Shown: piece by piece, positions 25,422 to 32,996 of the stretch
Position numbering within the stretch: the stretch's first letter is position 1
How the letters are laid out: each line of letters starts with the position of its first letter
Assembly (NCBI RefSeq): GCF_003116015.1
Contig: NZ_LGQZ01000029.1
Coordinates: 1 to 48,122 of the forward strand
Length of the DNA stretch: 48,122 bases
Source of the DNA: Azospirillum sp. TSO22-1
GTDB lineage: Bacteria > Pseudomonadota > Alphaproteobacteria > Azospirillales > Azospirillaceae
Direction of reading: 5' to 3'
Notes under the pieces: generated by a model
Database searches by the model: none
Told to the model about the DNA's origin: nothing
Seen by the model: the letters and a program-made list of their open reading frames with translations, nothing else
Translations under genes and position numbers: made by a program

Positions 25422-26179
25422 GCCGTCCCCTCGGTCCCGCACCAGCGATAGAGAGCGTCGTACAGCACCAAGCCGTGCCGCAACAGCGTTTGATCGTCGC
25501 CGAACACCATCCCCAGCCCGCGCGACAGCGCGAACAGCCCCGCCGACTGCGGCGTCAGGCCCAGCGCGCCGGTGTCGGCGCCGCGCACGATGGCGGCCAT
25601 GGCGTGCACCGCCGGGTCCTCGATCCCGCAGTCGGCGACGAAGGCGTCGAAGCTGCACCGCTCGCCATGATGACCGAAGTGCACGCCGGGCACGTCGAAG
25701 GGCGTGGCGCCGGTGCGTTCCGCCGTCTCCAGCACCGCCTCGGCCGGCACGTACAGGAATCGCGCGTCCGGATCGACGAAGCGGCGGATCAGCCAGGGGC
25801 AGGCGAGCCGGTCGATCTTCGGCCGCTCCCGCGTCACCCACCGCGTCGGCGCGGCGGGCTTGGCGGCGAGCGCCCGGCCGACCTCCCGCCAGCCCTCGAC
25901 GCCGCCCTCCAGATACCGCGCGTCCAGCCCGCGCTCCACCAGCGTGGCCGCCACGGTCTGGCTCACCTCGTGCCCGTGCACGCAGGCGACGACGATGGTC
26001 CGCCCGATCTCCAGGTCGCCCACCCAGGCGGCGACATCCTCCGGCGTGCGGCGCAAGGCGCCCGGCAGCGTGCCGCCGGCCTGCGCGTAGGCCGGCTCGC
26101 GGCGCACGTCGAGCAGCAGCGGGTTGCGCCCGTCCTCGATCAGGGCGGCCAAGGTGATGGCGTCGATGGGGGTGGCCAT
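25418..26179 (-). CDS. Rhodanese-ChrB C-terminal domain fusion protein (chromate resistance)
   Basis: Protein of 253 residues with two domains. Residues 1-105 are rhodanese-like (LLLDVRREPAYAQAGGTLPGALRR; the catalytic loop VVACVHGHEVSQ has Cys). Residues about 120-253 match the ChrB C-terminal domain (RPKIDRLACPWLIRRFVDPDARFLYVP; GVHFGHHGERCSFDAFV). Unlike classical ChrB it lacks the N-terminal regulatory part. An RBS GGGAGG is 6 nt before the ATG at 26179. It overlaps chrA by 4 bp, so the pair forms one operon. A role in chromate resistance is inferred from domain and partner. Confidence 0.88.
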   Translation of the reverse strand: MATPIDAITLAALIEDGRNPLLLDVRREPAYAQAGGTLPGALRRTPEDVAAWVGDLEIGRTIVVACVHGHEVSQTVAATLVERGLDARYLEGGVEGWREVGRALAAKPAAPTRWVTRERPKIDRLACPWLIRRFVDPDARFLYVPAEAVLETAERTGATPFDVPGVHFGHHGERCSFDAFVADCGIEDPAVHAMAAIVRGADTGALGLTPQSAGLFALSRGLGMVFGDDQTLLRHGLVLYDALYRWCGTEGTA

Positions 26180-26273
26180 GGTTTCCTCCCTGTCAATCCG
26201 GCTCCACACTGGTCCCTTGCAGGGCCAGAGAACAAATCAATCCTCTTCGCCGAGCTGTGAGCGGAATTGACCG

Positions 26274-27146
26274 ATGCCGCACCTTCCGCCGATGCCGGCG
26301 CTGCGCGCCTTCGAGGCCGCGGCGCGGCACCTCAACGTCACCCGCGCCGCCGAGGAGATCGGCCTGACGCACGGCGCGGTCAGCCACCAGATCCGCGAAC
26401 TGGAAGCGCGTCTCGGCGTCCGCCTGTTCGAGCGCGAGCCGCGCGGCCTGACGCTGACGCCGGCCGGCGACACCTACCGCCGCTTCGTCGAGGCGGCGCT
26501 GGCCCAGCTGCGCGACGGCGCCGCCGCGGTGGCGCGGCAGGGCAAGGGGCGGGTGCTGACGGTGTCGGTGTCGCCGAACTTCGCGCACAAGTGGCTGGTG
26601 CCGCGGCTCGGCCGCTTCCTGGAGGCGCACCCGGACATCGACCTGCGGCTCAGCGCCTCGGTGCGGCACGTGGACTTCCGCGGCGGCGACATCGACATGG
26701 CGGTGCGGCACGGCGACGGGAACTGGCCGGCGCTGGACGTCACCAAGCTGTGCGAGGAGCGGGTCTTCCCGGTGTGCAGCCCGGCGCTGGCCGGGCGCAT
26801 CGGCGACCTCGCCGGCCTGACCGGGCAGACGCTGCTGCACGACCGCGACCCGGCGGCGTGGCGCGACTGGCTGGGACGCTTCGGCGTCGCGGCGCCGGAG
26901 CTGCCGCACGGCCCGGTGTTCGACCAGACGAGCCTCGCCATCGACGCGGCGGTGGCGGGGCAGGGGGTGGCGCTGGCGCGTTCGGCGCTGGTGGCGCTCG
27001 ACCTCGCGGCGGGGCGGCTGATGCGGCCGGTGGACGAAGCGACCGACGCGCCCTTCGCCTACTGGATCGTCGCGCCGCCGCAGACGGCGCGCGCGCCGGC
27101 CATCGCGCGCTTCCGCGCGTGGCTGCTGGAGCAGGCGGCAGCCTAG
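26274..27146 (+). CDS. LysR-family regulator, GcvA-like
   Basis: Transcription regulator of 290 residues. The N-terminal helix-turn-helix reads LRAFEAAARHLNVTRAAEEIGLTHGAVSHQIRELEARLGVRLFER, the GcvA/AmpR subgroup signature. The effector domain begins near residue 92 (LTVSVSPNFAHKWLVPRLGRF). It is transcribed divergently from the chrB-like/chrA operon across 94 bp, the usual place for a LysR regulator controlling its neighbour. Chromate or sulfate responsiveness is inferred only from position. Its stop shares bases with the convergent MarR gene (CTAG). Confidence 0.93.
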   Translation: MPHLPPMPALRAFEAAARHLNVTRAAEEIGLTHGAVSHQIRELEARLGVRLFEREPRGLTLTPAGDTYRRFVEAALAQLRDGAAAVARQGKGRVLTVSVSPNFAHKWLVPRLGRFLEAHPDIDLRLSASVRHVDFRGGDIDMAVRHGDGNWPALDVTKLCEERVFPVCSPALAGRIGDLAGLTGQTLLHDRDPAAWRDWLGRFGVAAPELPHGPVFDQTSLAIDAAVAGQGVALARSALVALDLAAGRLMRPVDEATDAPFAYWIVAPPQTARAPAIARFRAWLLEQAAA

Positions 27147-27523
27147 GCGGTCTTCCGGCGCAGGTCGGGCCGGGGATCGACGCTGCCGACGATGCCGCGC
27201 AGCGCGTCCAGGAAGGCACGGCCCTTGTCGGTCAGCGCCACCACCTTGCGGCGGCGCTCGCGCGGGTCTTCCTGCGCGCTCACCAAATCCAGGCCGGCCT
27301 TGCCGAACGAATGCCAACGGCTGAGCGCCGCCACGTTGCGCGAGGCGGAGGACTGGGCGATGCCCAGGCGCTCCGCCAACTCGCCGATGGAGATGCCCTC
27401 GTTCTGCGCGATCGTCATGAACGACAGCGCGTACTGGATCGGCAGGTCGGGGTCGAGCGTACGGAACGCCTCGAGCACGCGCGTGACGGTCGCAATCTCG
27501 TCAGGACGGATGCGGGTCGACAT
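27143..27523 (-). CDS. MarR-family transcriptional regulator
   Basis: Winged-helix regulator of 126 residues: LPIQYALSFMTIAQNEGISIGELAERLGIAQSSASRNVAALSRW is the DNA-binding helix-turn-helix, followed by the wing DPRERRRKVVALTDKGRAFLDAL. The ATG at 27523 has GGGAGGG 8 nt upstream. The gene overlaps the tail of the small upstream gene by 23 bp and its stop overlaps that of the convergent LysR gene within CTAG. Target and ligand are not evident. Confidence 0.88.
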   Translation of the reverse strand: MSTRIRPDEIATVTRVLEAFRTLDPDLPIQYALSFMTIAQNEGISIGELAERLGIAQSSASRNVAALSRWHSFGKAGLDLVSAQEDPRERRRKVVALTDKGRAFLDALRGIVGSVDPRPDLRRKTA

Positions 27524-27716
27524 CAGCGGACCCTCCCCGTCTGCGCCGCAGATGCGGCGGCGGCGACCATCTGGCCGGCGTGTAGATGAGGTGAAGGCGT
27601 CCAAGCCATACCACGAGTTCCCCGTTTTCCCGCCGGATGTCGAAGGCACCCGGAGAGGCCCAGAGGGCGTGTTCAGCGAAGACCCGATGACCGCGCAAAG
27701 CCAGAAAGACACTCAT
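27501..27716 (-). CDS. Small hypothetical protein overlapping marR
   Basis: Protein of 71 residues. The N-terminal two thirds (GHRVFAEHALWASPGAFDIRRENGELVVWLGRLHLIYTP) read like a folded small domain, while the last 20 residues are Pro/Arg-rich. AGAGGG lies 5 nt before the ATG, a good RBS. It overlaps the start of marR by 23 bp and would be cotranscribed. No known family is recognised. The 171 bp upstream hold nothing else convincing. Confidence 0.55.
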   Translation of the reverse strand: MSVFLALRGHRVFAEHALWASPGAFDIRRENGELVVWLGRLHLIYTPARWSPPPHLRRRRGGSADVDPHPS

Positions 27717-27887
27717 GACACCCTCTCGTTATCCGGAATTCGCTGGACGCGCTCGATTGAAGCCAATGGGAATCGCGATGCATGGTGGTACGAGCTCGGT
27801 TGAGCGGGGTGACAGGGGTTACGAGTTTCATCGTCGTCTCCATGAGTGAAGGACCGCGTGCGGACACGCGGACTTGAGGATCGCCAA

Positions 27888-28085
27888 TCAGCGGTAAGCT
27901 GACAAGTTGCAAAAAATCCGGGCCTCAGAAAGGTTCCGGTACTGGATGGGTTCGGCCGGAACCTCCACCCCGTCGACATCGGCCAGCCCGATGTCGCGCC
28001 GCATGCGCGGACACAGGTGCTCGATTCCGGCCCCGGGACTGGGGTCCAGCCACCGGCTCAACAACTGACTCCATAGACTGGGCAT
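27888..28085 (-). CDS. DUF1127/YjiS-like small protein
   Basis: Protein of 65 residues. The segment LWSQLLSRWL followed by LCPRMRRDIGLADVDG matches the DUF1127 pattern (basic, Arg-rich, ending in LxDIGL). DUF1127 proteins are small and in Agrobacterium and Rhodobacter affect RNA turnover and phosphate or stress responses; that link is from family knowledge. An excellent RBS AAGGAGG precedes the ATG, and a promoter with a palindromic operator lies upstream. The C-terminal half (EPIQYRNLSEARIFCNLSAYR) is longer than in minimal members. Confidence 0.75.
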   Translation of the reverse strand: MPSLWSQLLSRWLDPSPGAGIEHLCPRMRRDIGLADVDGVEVPAEPIQYRNLSEARIFCNLSAYR

Positions 28086-28100
28086 GGCGCCCTCCTTCGG

Positions 28101-28144
28101 TTTGCGAACGCGCAAAACATCCGCTGTCGGAAGTGTTCCGTCAA
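28101..28144 (-). promoter_or_regulatory. Promoter with palindromic operator for the DUF1127-like gene
   Basis: On the minus strand, TTGACG (28139-28144), a 17-bp spacer and GATGTT (28116-28121) form a sigma-70-type promoter. The palindrome TTTGCG-AACG-CGCAAA (28101-28116) covers the start point just downstream, a place where a repressor would block transcription. Its regulator is unknown. Confidence 0.55.
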
Positions 28145-28320
28145 CAAAATATGCCGGAAAGACCCATCCTGTGGCCGCGCGGACACGCCCGGGCGCCCGC
28201 CGCACGCGGCGCGGCGGACGGCGCTGGACGGCCGGCGGGCGGACGCGCGACTGTGGGTTGCCCCGCCCGCGTTCGTTCGATCCCTCCCCCGTGCCCGCCG
28301 TGTCCGTCCTCATTCTCCGC

Positions 28321-29781
28321 ATGCTCCGGCTGCCGGCCCTCGGCTTGGCAGGCGCCCTGCTCGCTGCGCCGCCGGCCGCGGCGCAGGGGCGATTCACGGC
28401 TGCTCCCTGCTGGTTCACCCCGCCGCCCGGCGAGTCGGCGCGCTGTGGCACCGTCGCCGTGCCGGAGCGCCGCGACCGCGCCGCGCACCGCACGCTGCAC
28501 CTCACCGTTGCGGTGCTGCGCAGCACCGCCCAGCGCGCGGCGCCCGACCCGGTGCTGTACATCGACGGCGGCCCCGGCGCCTCGCCCTTCGGTCTCGACG
28601 ACATGGTGGAGGAGCGCATGGAGGGCTGGTGGGAGCTGACGGCCGTCCTCCGCCGCACGCGCGACGTGGTGCTGTTCGACCCGCGCGGCGTGGGCCGCAG
28701 CGAGCCCGACACCGACTGCGCCGAGTTGGACGTCCTGGCCGGCACCCCGCGCACCACGGCCGAGGAGCGCGCCGCGCTGGAGGCGTGCTCCACCCGCCTG
28801 CGCGCCGCCGGCGTCGATCTGGGGTCCTTCACCACGCCCGCCGCCGCCGACGACGTGATGGACATCGCCGCGGCGCTGGGGGCGGCGCGCGTCAACCTGA
28901 TCGCCGTGTCCTACGGCACCCGCGTGGCGCTGGAGATCCTGCGCCGCCACGGGCCGCGCGTGCGCGCCGCGGTGCTCGACGGCGTCTACCCGCCCGACAT
29001 CAACGCCGAGGAGGAGGAGGCGTGGCTGACCCACCGGGCGCTGAAGCGGCTGTTCGACGACTGCACCGCCAGCCGCGCCTGCCGCGCCGCCTTCCCCGAC
29101 CTGGAGCGCCGCTTCCTCCAGCTCGCGTCCGATCTGAACGCCCTGCCCGCCACGGTGGGCGCCGGCGATGCGCCGGATCCGCTCGGCATCCGCCTCGACG
29201 GATCCGTGCTGATCGCCGCGGTGCTGGAGGCGATGGCCGGCGACGAGGCGATCCCGCGCCTGCCCGCGCTGATCGACCGCGCCGTCCGCGGCCGGCCGGC
29301 GCCGCTGGCGCAGTACGCCCCGGCACCGCGCCTAGACGATCCCGACACCGCCGAGGGCATGGCCTTCTCCATCGAGTGCCGGGAAACGGTGAACGCCGCC
29401 GACCTGGTCCGCACGGCCAACAACCGCCGCCGCTGGTCGGTGCTGCCCGGCCTGGAGGGCGACGACACCGGCCGGCGCGTCTGCGCCGTCTGGCCGGTCG
29501 GCGGGCAGGAGCCCGGCGAGCGCCTGCCGGTGGCGAGCACGGCGCCGGTGCTGCTGCTCTCCGGTGCCTACGACCCGGTGACGCCGCCCGAGTGGGGCCA
29601 GCGCGCCGCCATCACCCTGCCGCAGAGCCGCCACGTGGTGTTCCGCGCCGCCGGCCACGGCGTGCTGCTGGGCGAGCCCTGCGCCCTGGACCTCGCCGCG
29701 GCCTTCCTCGACCGCCCCGACGTGGCCAAGCCACCCGTCTGCGCCCCGGCCGACAGGCCGCCGGCGTTCGAGGTGCGGTGA
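28321..29781 (+). CDS. Secreted alpha/beta-hydrolase, tripeptidyl-aminopeptidase-like
   Basis: Exported alpha/beta hydrolase of about 486 residues with signal peptide LPALGLAGALLAAPPAAAQG. The family match is to the S33/TAP-like group: oxyanion region LYIDGGPGASPFG, then FDPRGVGRSEPD, the nucleophile Ser197 in AVSYGTRVALEIL, Asp in LLSGAYDPVTPPEWG and His in FRAAGHGVLL. A TAP-like C-terminal domain with Cys (SIECRETV; RVCAVWPVG) is present. The start is ATG 28321; GTG 28291 is also possible. Substrate peptides or esters are unknown. It lies upstream of an attenuator but ends 48 bp before the leader peptide. Confidence 0.88.
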   Translation: MLRLPALGLAGALLAAPPAAAQGRFTAAPCWFTPPPGESARCGTVAVPERRDRAAHRTLHLTVAVLRSTAQRAAPDPVLYIDGGPGASPFGLDDMVEERMEGWWELTAVLRRTRDVVLFDPRGVGRSEPDTDCAELDVLAGTPRTTAEERAALEACSTRLRAAGVDLGSFTTPAAADDVMDIAAALGAARVNLIAVSYGTRVALEILRRHGPRVRAAVLDGVYPPDINAEEEEAWLTHRALKRLFDDCTASRACRAAFPDLERRFLQLASDLNALPATVGAGDAPDPLGIRLDGSVLIAAVLEAMAGDEAIPRLPALIDRAVRGRPAPLAQYAPAPRLDDPDTAEGMAFSIECRETVNAADLVRTANNRRRWSVLPGLEGDDTGRRVCAVWPVGGQEPGERLPVASTAPVLLLSGAYDPVTPPEWGQRAAITLPQSRHVVFRAAGHGVLLGEPCALDLAAAFLDRPDVAKPPVCAPADRPPAFEVR

Positions 29782-29792
29782 CTGGAACGGGC

Positions 29793-29820
29793 TTGCGCCG
29801 CCGGCGATCCGCGGTTAGGC
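29793..29820 (+). promoter_or_regulatory. Possible promoter of the attenuator transcript
   Basis: TTGCGC (29793-29798), a 16-bp spacer and TTAGGC (29815-29820) lie just upstream of the leader peptide start at 29830. The match is modest, but the position suits a short leader RNA. Readthrough from the hydrolase gene is an alternative. Confidence 0.35.
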
Positions 29821-29829
29821 TGCGTCCCC

Positions 29830-29901
29830 ATGAACGTGCGAACCGCCTCCCTCGCCCTCACGGGCCGATTTTGGTACCGCTGGTACACACCGGCGGCCTA
29901 G
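29830..29901 (+). CDS. Trp-type attenuator leader peptide (23 residues)
   Basis: ORF of 24 codons whose product has an aromatic cluster FWYRWY at residues 14-19: Trp codons at 29872 and 29881, Tyr codons at 29875 and 29884, Phe at 29869. This is the design of a trp-operon leader peptide, where ribosome stalling reports charged-tRNA levels. Trp is the likeliest signal, with Phe or Tyr also possible. Alternate RNA structures (29877-29954) fit around it. No aromatic-biosynthesis gene follows, so it is an orphan leader. Confidence 0.8.
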   Translation: MNVRTASLALTGRFWYRWYTPAA

Positions 29902-29954
29902 GTATCGCACACCCACGATGCACCCGAAGCCGCCCGACGCGAGGCGGCTTTTGT
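29877..29954 (+). promoter_or_regulatory. Transcription attenuator: 1:2, 2:3 and 3:4 structures
   Basis: Region 1 CCGCTGG (29877-29883, covering the second Trp codon) pairs with region 2 CCGGCGG (29890-29896) in a 7-bp stem. Region 2 GGCGGC (29892-29897) can instead pair with region 3 GCCGCC (29929-29934), an antiterminator. Region 3 AAGCCGCC (29927-29934) pairs with region 4 GGCGGCTT (29943-29950) to form a terminator. Stalling at the Trp/Tyr codons would hide region 1 and favour 2:3, allowing readthrough. Mutually exclusive pairing of this kind is classical trp attenuation. Confidence 0.8.
29927..29954 (+). terminator. Attenuator terminator
   Basis: AAGCCGCC (29927-29934) and GGCGGCTT (29943-29950) form an 8-bp stem with loop CGACGCGA, followed by TT-G-T-G-TTT. 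It is a plausible intrinsic terminator that stops the leader transcript before the 47-codon ORF at 30027. Confidence 0.85.
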
Positions 29955-30026
29955 GTTTCCAGCACCCGGTGCACGCAGATCCCCGCCAGACGCCAACGCG
30001 GCCTCCCCGTCAGACCGGAGGTCACC

Positions 30027-30170
30027 ATGTTGGATTTCGATTTCGACGTCGTCACCGGCCCCTCCAAGGCCACCTGCCCGGCCCCCTCACAGGAGCAGCC
30101 GCCTGCCGACGAGCCGTCCGCCACCCCTACCGCCGCCCCTATCTCCCAGGCGCGATCCGCCGGTAGCTGA
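30027..30170 (+). CDS. 47-residue ORF downstream of the attenuator, unknown function
   Basis: Short ORF beginning LDFDFDVVTGPSKATCPAP and then a Pro/Ser/Thr/Ala-rich tail (SQEQPPADEPSATPTAAP). CGGAGGTCACC precedes the ATG, a strong RBS, which supports translation. Its last 32 bp overlap the 3' end of comM on the other strand. It is the only coding sequence between the attenuator and the antisense comM gene, so it is the sole candidate for the attenuator's structural gene. No family is recognised. Confidence 0.6.
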   Translation: MLDFDFDVVTGPSKATCPAPSQEQPPADEPSATPTAAPISQARSAGS

Positions 30171-31668
30171 GCGCCTCGGCGACGTGCATCCGCCGCACCC
30201 CGGCCGTCCCCTCCAGGTCGGCCAGCGTGCGGGCGACGCGCATCACCCGGTGGTAGCCGCGCGCCGACAACTTCAGCCGCTCCGCCGCCTCGGTCAGCAG
30301 CGCGCGGCCGGGCTGATCGGGGGCGGCGACGCGCTCCAGAAGCTCGCCGTCGGCGTCGGCGTTGGTGCGCACCGGCCGGCCGCCGTGGAGCGGGAACGCG
30401 GTGTAGCGCTCCGCCTGGACGGCGCGGGCGACGGCGACGCGGGCCGCCACCTCGGCACTGCCCTCGGCCGGCGGCGGCAGGCTGAGGTCGGCCGGGCTGA
30501 CCGCGGGCACGTCGATGTGCAGGTCGATGCGGTCGAACAGCGGGCCGGAGATCTTCGACTGGTACTCGGCCGCGCACTTCGGCGCCCGCCCGCAGGCCAG
30601 CGCCGCGTCGTCCAGGTGCCCGCAGCGGCACGGGTTCATGGCGGCCACCAGTTGCACCCGCGCCGGGTAGGTGACGTGGGCGTTGACGCGCGAGACCACC
30701 GCCCTGCCGGTCTCCAGCGGCTGGCGCAGGGCCTCCAGCACCTGCCTGGGAAACTCGGGCAGTTCGTCCAGGAAGAGGACTCCCATGTGGGCCAGGCTGA
30801 TCTCCCCCGGCTTGCCGCGCGTGCCGCCGCCCACCAGCGCCGGCAGCGAGGCCGACTGGTGCGGAGACCGGAAAGGCCGATGGCGGATCAGCCGCCCCTC
30901 CTCCAGCAGCCCGGCGACGCTGTGGATCATCGAGACCTCCAGCGCTTCCGCCGGATCGAGCGGCGGCAGCAGCCCCGGCAGCCGCGCCGCCAGCATCGAC
31001 TTGCCCGACCCCGGCGGGCCGATCATGAGCAGATTGTGGTTGCCGGCCGCGGCGACCTCGATCGCGCGCTTGGCCGTCTCATTGCCTTTGACGTCGCGCA
31101 GGCACGGTTGCCGGGCCGGTTCCTCCTGCATCCGCGGCTTCGGTGGGGTCAGCACCTGACTGCCCTTGAAATGGTTGATCAGCGCCAGCAGCGTCGGCGG
31201 CGCCAGCACGTCCAGGTCCTCGCCGGCCCAGGCCGCCTCGCCGCCGCACGCGGCCGGGCAGATCAGTCCGCGCTCGTTGGCCAGCGCATTGATCGCCGCC
31301 GGCAGCACACCGGCCACCGGCGTCAGCGCGCCGTCCAGCGCCAGCTCACCCAGCGCCACGTAGCGCGCCATCTCCTCGTCCGGCAGCACGCCCATGACGG
31401 TCAGCAGCCCCAGCGCGATGGGCAGGTCGAAGTGCGAGCCCTCCTTCAGCACGTCGGCCGGCGCCATGTTGACGGTGATGCGCTTGGCCGGCAGCGACAG
31501 GCCCAGCGCGTGCAATGCGGCGCGCACCCGCTCGCGGCTCTCGCCCACCGCCTTGTCGGGCAGCCCGACGATGGTGAAGGCCACCACGCCGCTGGACATC
31601 TGCACCTGCACGTCGATGTCCATCACCTCGATGCCCTGGAAGGCGACCGTCCTGACCCGCGCAACCAC
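30139..31668 (-). CDS. comM: YifB/ComM family Mg-chelatase-like AAA+ ATPase
   Basis: Hexameric AAA+ helicase family, shown in Vibrio to drive branch migration during natural transformation. The N-terminal S5-like domain has VARVRTVAFQGIEVMDIDVQVQ. The ATPase has Walker A GPPGSGKSM and Walker B GVLFLDELPEF. The zinc-like cysteine cluster MNPCRCGHLDDAALACGRAP and the C-terminal helical domain (RGYHRVMRVARTLADLEG) are present. The GTG at 31668 gives about 509 residues, the normal size, with GAGGG upstream; the longer open frame to 31773 is not needed. Confidence 0.93.
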   Translation of the reverse strand: MVARVRTVAFQGIEVMDIDVQVQMSSGVVAFTIVGLPDKAVGESRERVRAALHALGLSLPAKRITVNMAPADVLKEGSHFDLPIALGLLTVMGVLPDEEMARYVALGELALDGALTPVAGVLPAAINALANERGLICPAACGGEAAWAGEDLDVLAPPTLLALINHFKGSQVLTPPKPRMQEEPARQPCLRDVKGNETAKRAIEVAAAGNHNLLMIGPPGSGKSMLAARLPGLLPPLDPAEALEVSMIHSVAGLLEEGRLIRHRPFRSPHQSASLPALVGGGTRGKPGEISLAHMGVLFLDELPEFPRQVLEALRQPLETGRAVVSRVNAHVTYPARVQLVAAMNPCRCGHLDDAALACGRAPKCAAEYQSKISGPLFDRIDLHIDVPAVSPADLSLPPPAEGSAEVAARVAVARAVQAERYTAFPLHGGRPVRTNADADGELLERVAAPDQPGRALLTEAAERLKLSARGYHRVMRVARTLADLEGTAGVRRMHVAEALSYRRIAPGR

Positions 31669-31771
31669 GCCGCTGTACCCTCTTGGAAAAATGCACGCGA
31701 GTGTATGCGCAGGCGCCCGCTTTTGCCAGCCGGCGAACGCGGCTATCCTCGACACGGAAGGGAGACACCGC

Positions 31772-32170
31772 ATGGCGCGCGCATGGACGCTGATCGCGAC
31801 GCTGGTTCTGGCCCTTAGCCCCGTGCAGGCCGCGGCGGCCTGCCTGAGCTACGGCCCGCCGGTGCAGCTCACCGGGTGGCTCCACCGCAAGACCGTTCCC
31901 GGCGCCGACAAGGCGGCGACCTACTGGATCCTGCGCCTCGACCGGCCGGCGTGCGTCGACGCGCGCCCGGGGGGCGGCGGCATCGACGTCGCCTACTCCT
32001 CGGTGCGCGAGGTCCAGCTCGTGCTCGGCGGCGACATGCACCAGCGCTACGCTCCACTGCTCGACGCCCGCGTGACCGGCAACGGCACCCTGTTCGGCCG
32101 GCACACCGCGCACCACGCCACGCCGGTCCTGCTGACCGTGCGGGAGCTGCGCAGGGCGGATGCGCGCTGA
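31772..32170 (+). CDS. DUF4431-like secreted protein
   Basis: Exported protein of 132 residues: signal peptide (LIATLVLALSPVQAAAAC), then LSYGPPVQLTGWLHRK, TYWILRLDRPACVDA, VREVQLVLGGDMHQRYAPLLDARVTGNGTLFGRHTAHHATPVLLTV. These blocks match DUF4431, a small periplasmic domain of unknown activity. GGGAG lies 8 nt before the ATG. It is divergent from comM, separated by 103 bp that includes comM's leader. The alternative upstream frame is antisense to comM. Confidence 0.8.
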   Translation: MARAWTLIATLVLALSPVQAAAACLSYGPPVQLTGWLHRKTVPGADKAATYWILRLDRPACVDARPGGGGIDVAYSSVREVQLVLGGDMHQRYAPLLDARVTGNGTLFGRHTAHHATPVLLTVRELRRADAR

Positions 32171-32243
32171 GGCGGGCTTGGGCCTCGCCATCCGCCGCTC
32201 TATGATCACTGCCGAACAACACCCATCGAGGGGACAGAGACCC

Positions 32244-32990
32244 GTGCAACTCCACCTGTGCACCTGGGCCGAGGTCGAGGCCTATCTGAAGACGTCCAAG
32301 GGCATCGTCATGCCCATCGGCTCCACCGAGCAGCACGGGCCGAACGGCCTCGTGGGCACCGACGCCATCTGCGCCGAGGTCGTCGCCAAGGCGGTCGGCG
32401 AGGCGACCGGGGCGCTGGTCGGCCCGACCATCGCGGTCGGTATGGCGGTACACCACATGGAGTTCCCGGGCTCGATGACGCTGCGCCCGTCAACCCTGAT
32501 CGCGGTGATCCAGGATTACGTGCTGTCGCTGGCCGAGCACGGGTTCGAGCGGTTCTTCTTCGTCAACGGGCACGGCGGCAACATCGCCAGCATCCGCGCC
32601 GCCTTCTACGAGGTCTACGCCGCGAACCGTGCGCAGAAGGGTTCCAACGCGCCGGAATTGCGCTGCGCCCTGGTCAACTGGTGGGAGAACGAAGCGGTCG
32701 GCCGCCTGTCGCGCGAGCTGTACGCCGGGGCCGAGGGCTCGCACGCCACGCCGTCGGAGGTCGCACTGACCCAGCACGCCTACCCCGAGGCCATCAAGAC
32801 CGCCAGCATGTCGCCGCAGGTGGCGCCGAGCGGCGGCTTCCACGACGCCCGCGACTTCCGCCGCCGCTACCCGGACGGGCGCATCGGTTCCGACCCCTCG
32901 CTGGCCCGGCCGGAACACGGCAAGCGCCTGCTGGACGCCGCCGCCGCGGCCATCGCCGACCAGTACCAGAAGTTCGTTGTGGAAGCGTAA
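32244..32990 (+). CDS. Creatininase-family amidohydrolase
   Basis: Cytosolic metal-dependent hydrolase of 248 residues. The creatininase family signature is visible: IVMPIGSTEQHGPNGLVGTDAICAEVVAKAV (metal-binding Glu, His, Asp), VGMAVHHMEFPGSMTL, FFFVNGHGGNIASI and NWWENEAV with EGSHATPSEV. Members act on creatinine, amino-formamides or mycofactocin precursors, so the substrate cannot be named. The start is GTG at 32244; no ATG is suitable. It is 6 bp from the convergent MFS gene. Confidence 0.9.
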   Translation: MQLHLCTWAEVEAYLKTSKGIVMPIGSTEQHGPNGLVGTDAICAEVVAKAVGEATGALVGPTIAVGMAVHHMEFPGSMTLRPSTLIAVIQDYVLSLAEHGFERFFFVNGHGGNIASIRAAFYEVYAANRAQKGSNAPELRCALVNWWENEAVGRLSRELYAGAEGSHATPSEVALTQHAYPEAIKTASMSPQVAPSGGFHDARDFRRRYPDGRIGSDPSLARPEHGKRLLDAAAAAIADQYQKFVVEA

Positions 32991-32996
32991 CGGGCG

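Noticed and set aside
27687..27803. 38-codon plus-strand ORF before the DUF1127-like gene
   Set aside because: No ribosome-binding site; it is opposite the better-supported 71-codon minus-strand gene.
29830..29954. tRNA or simple intrinsic terminator
   Set aside because: The segment ends in a hairpin and T-rich run, but there is no acceptor stem, TTC-loop or CCA; the aromatic codons and alternative pairings fit an attenuator instead.
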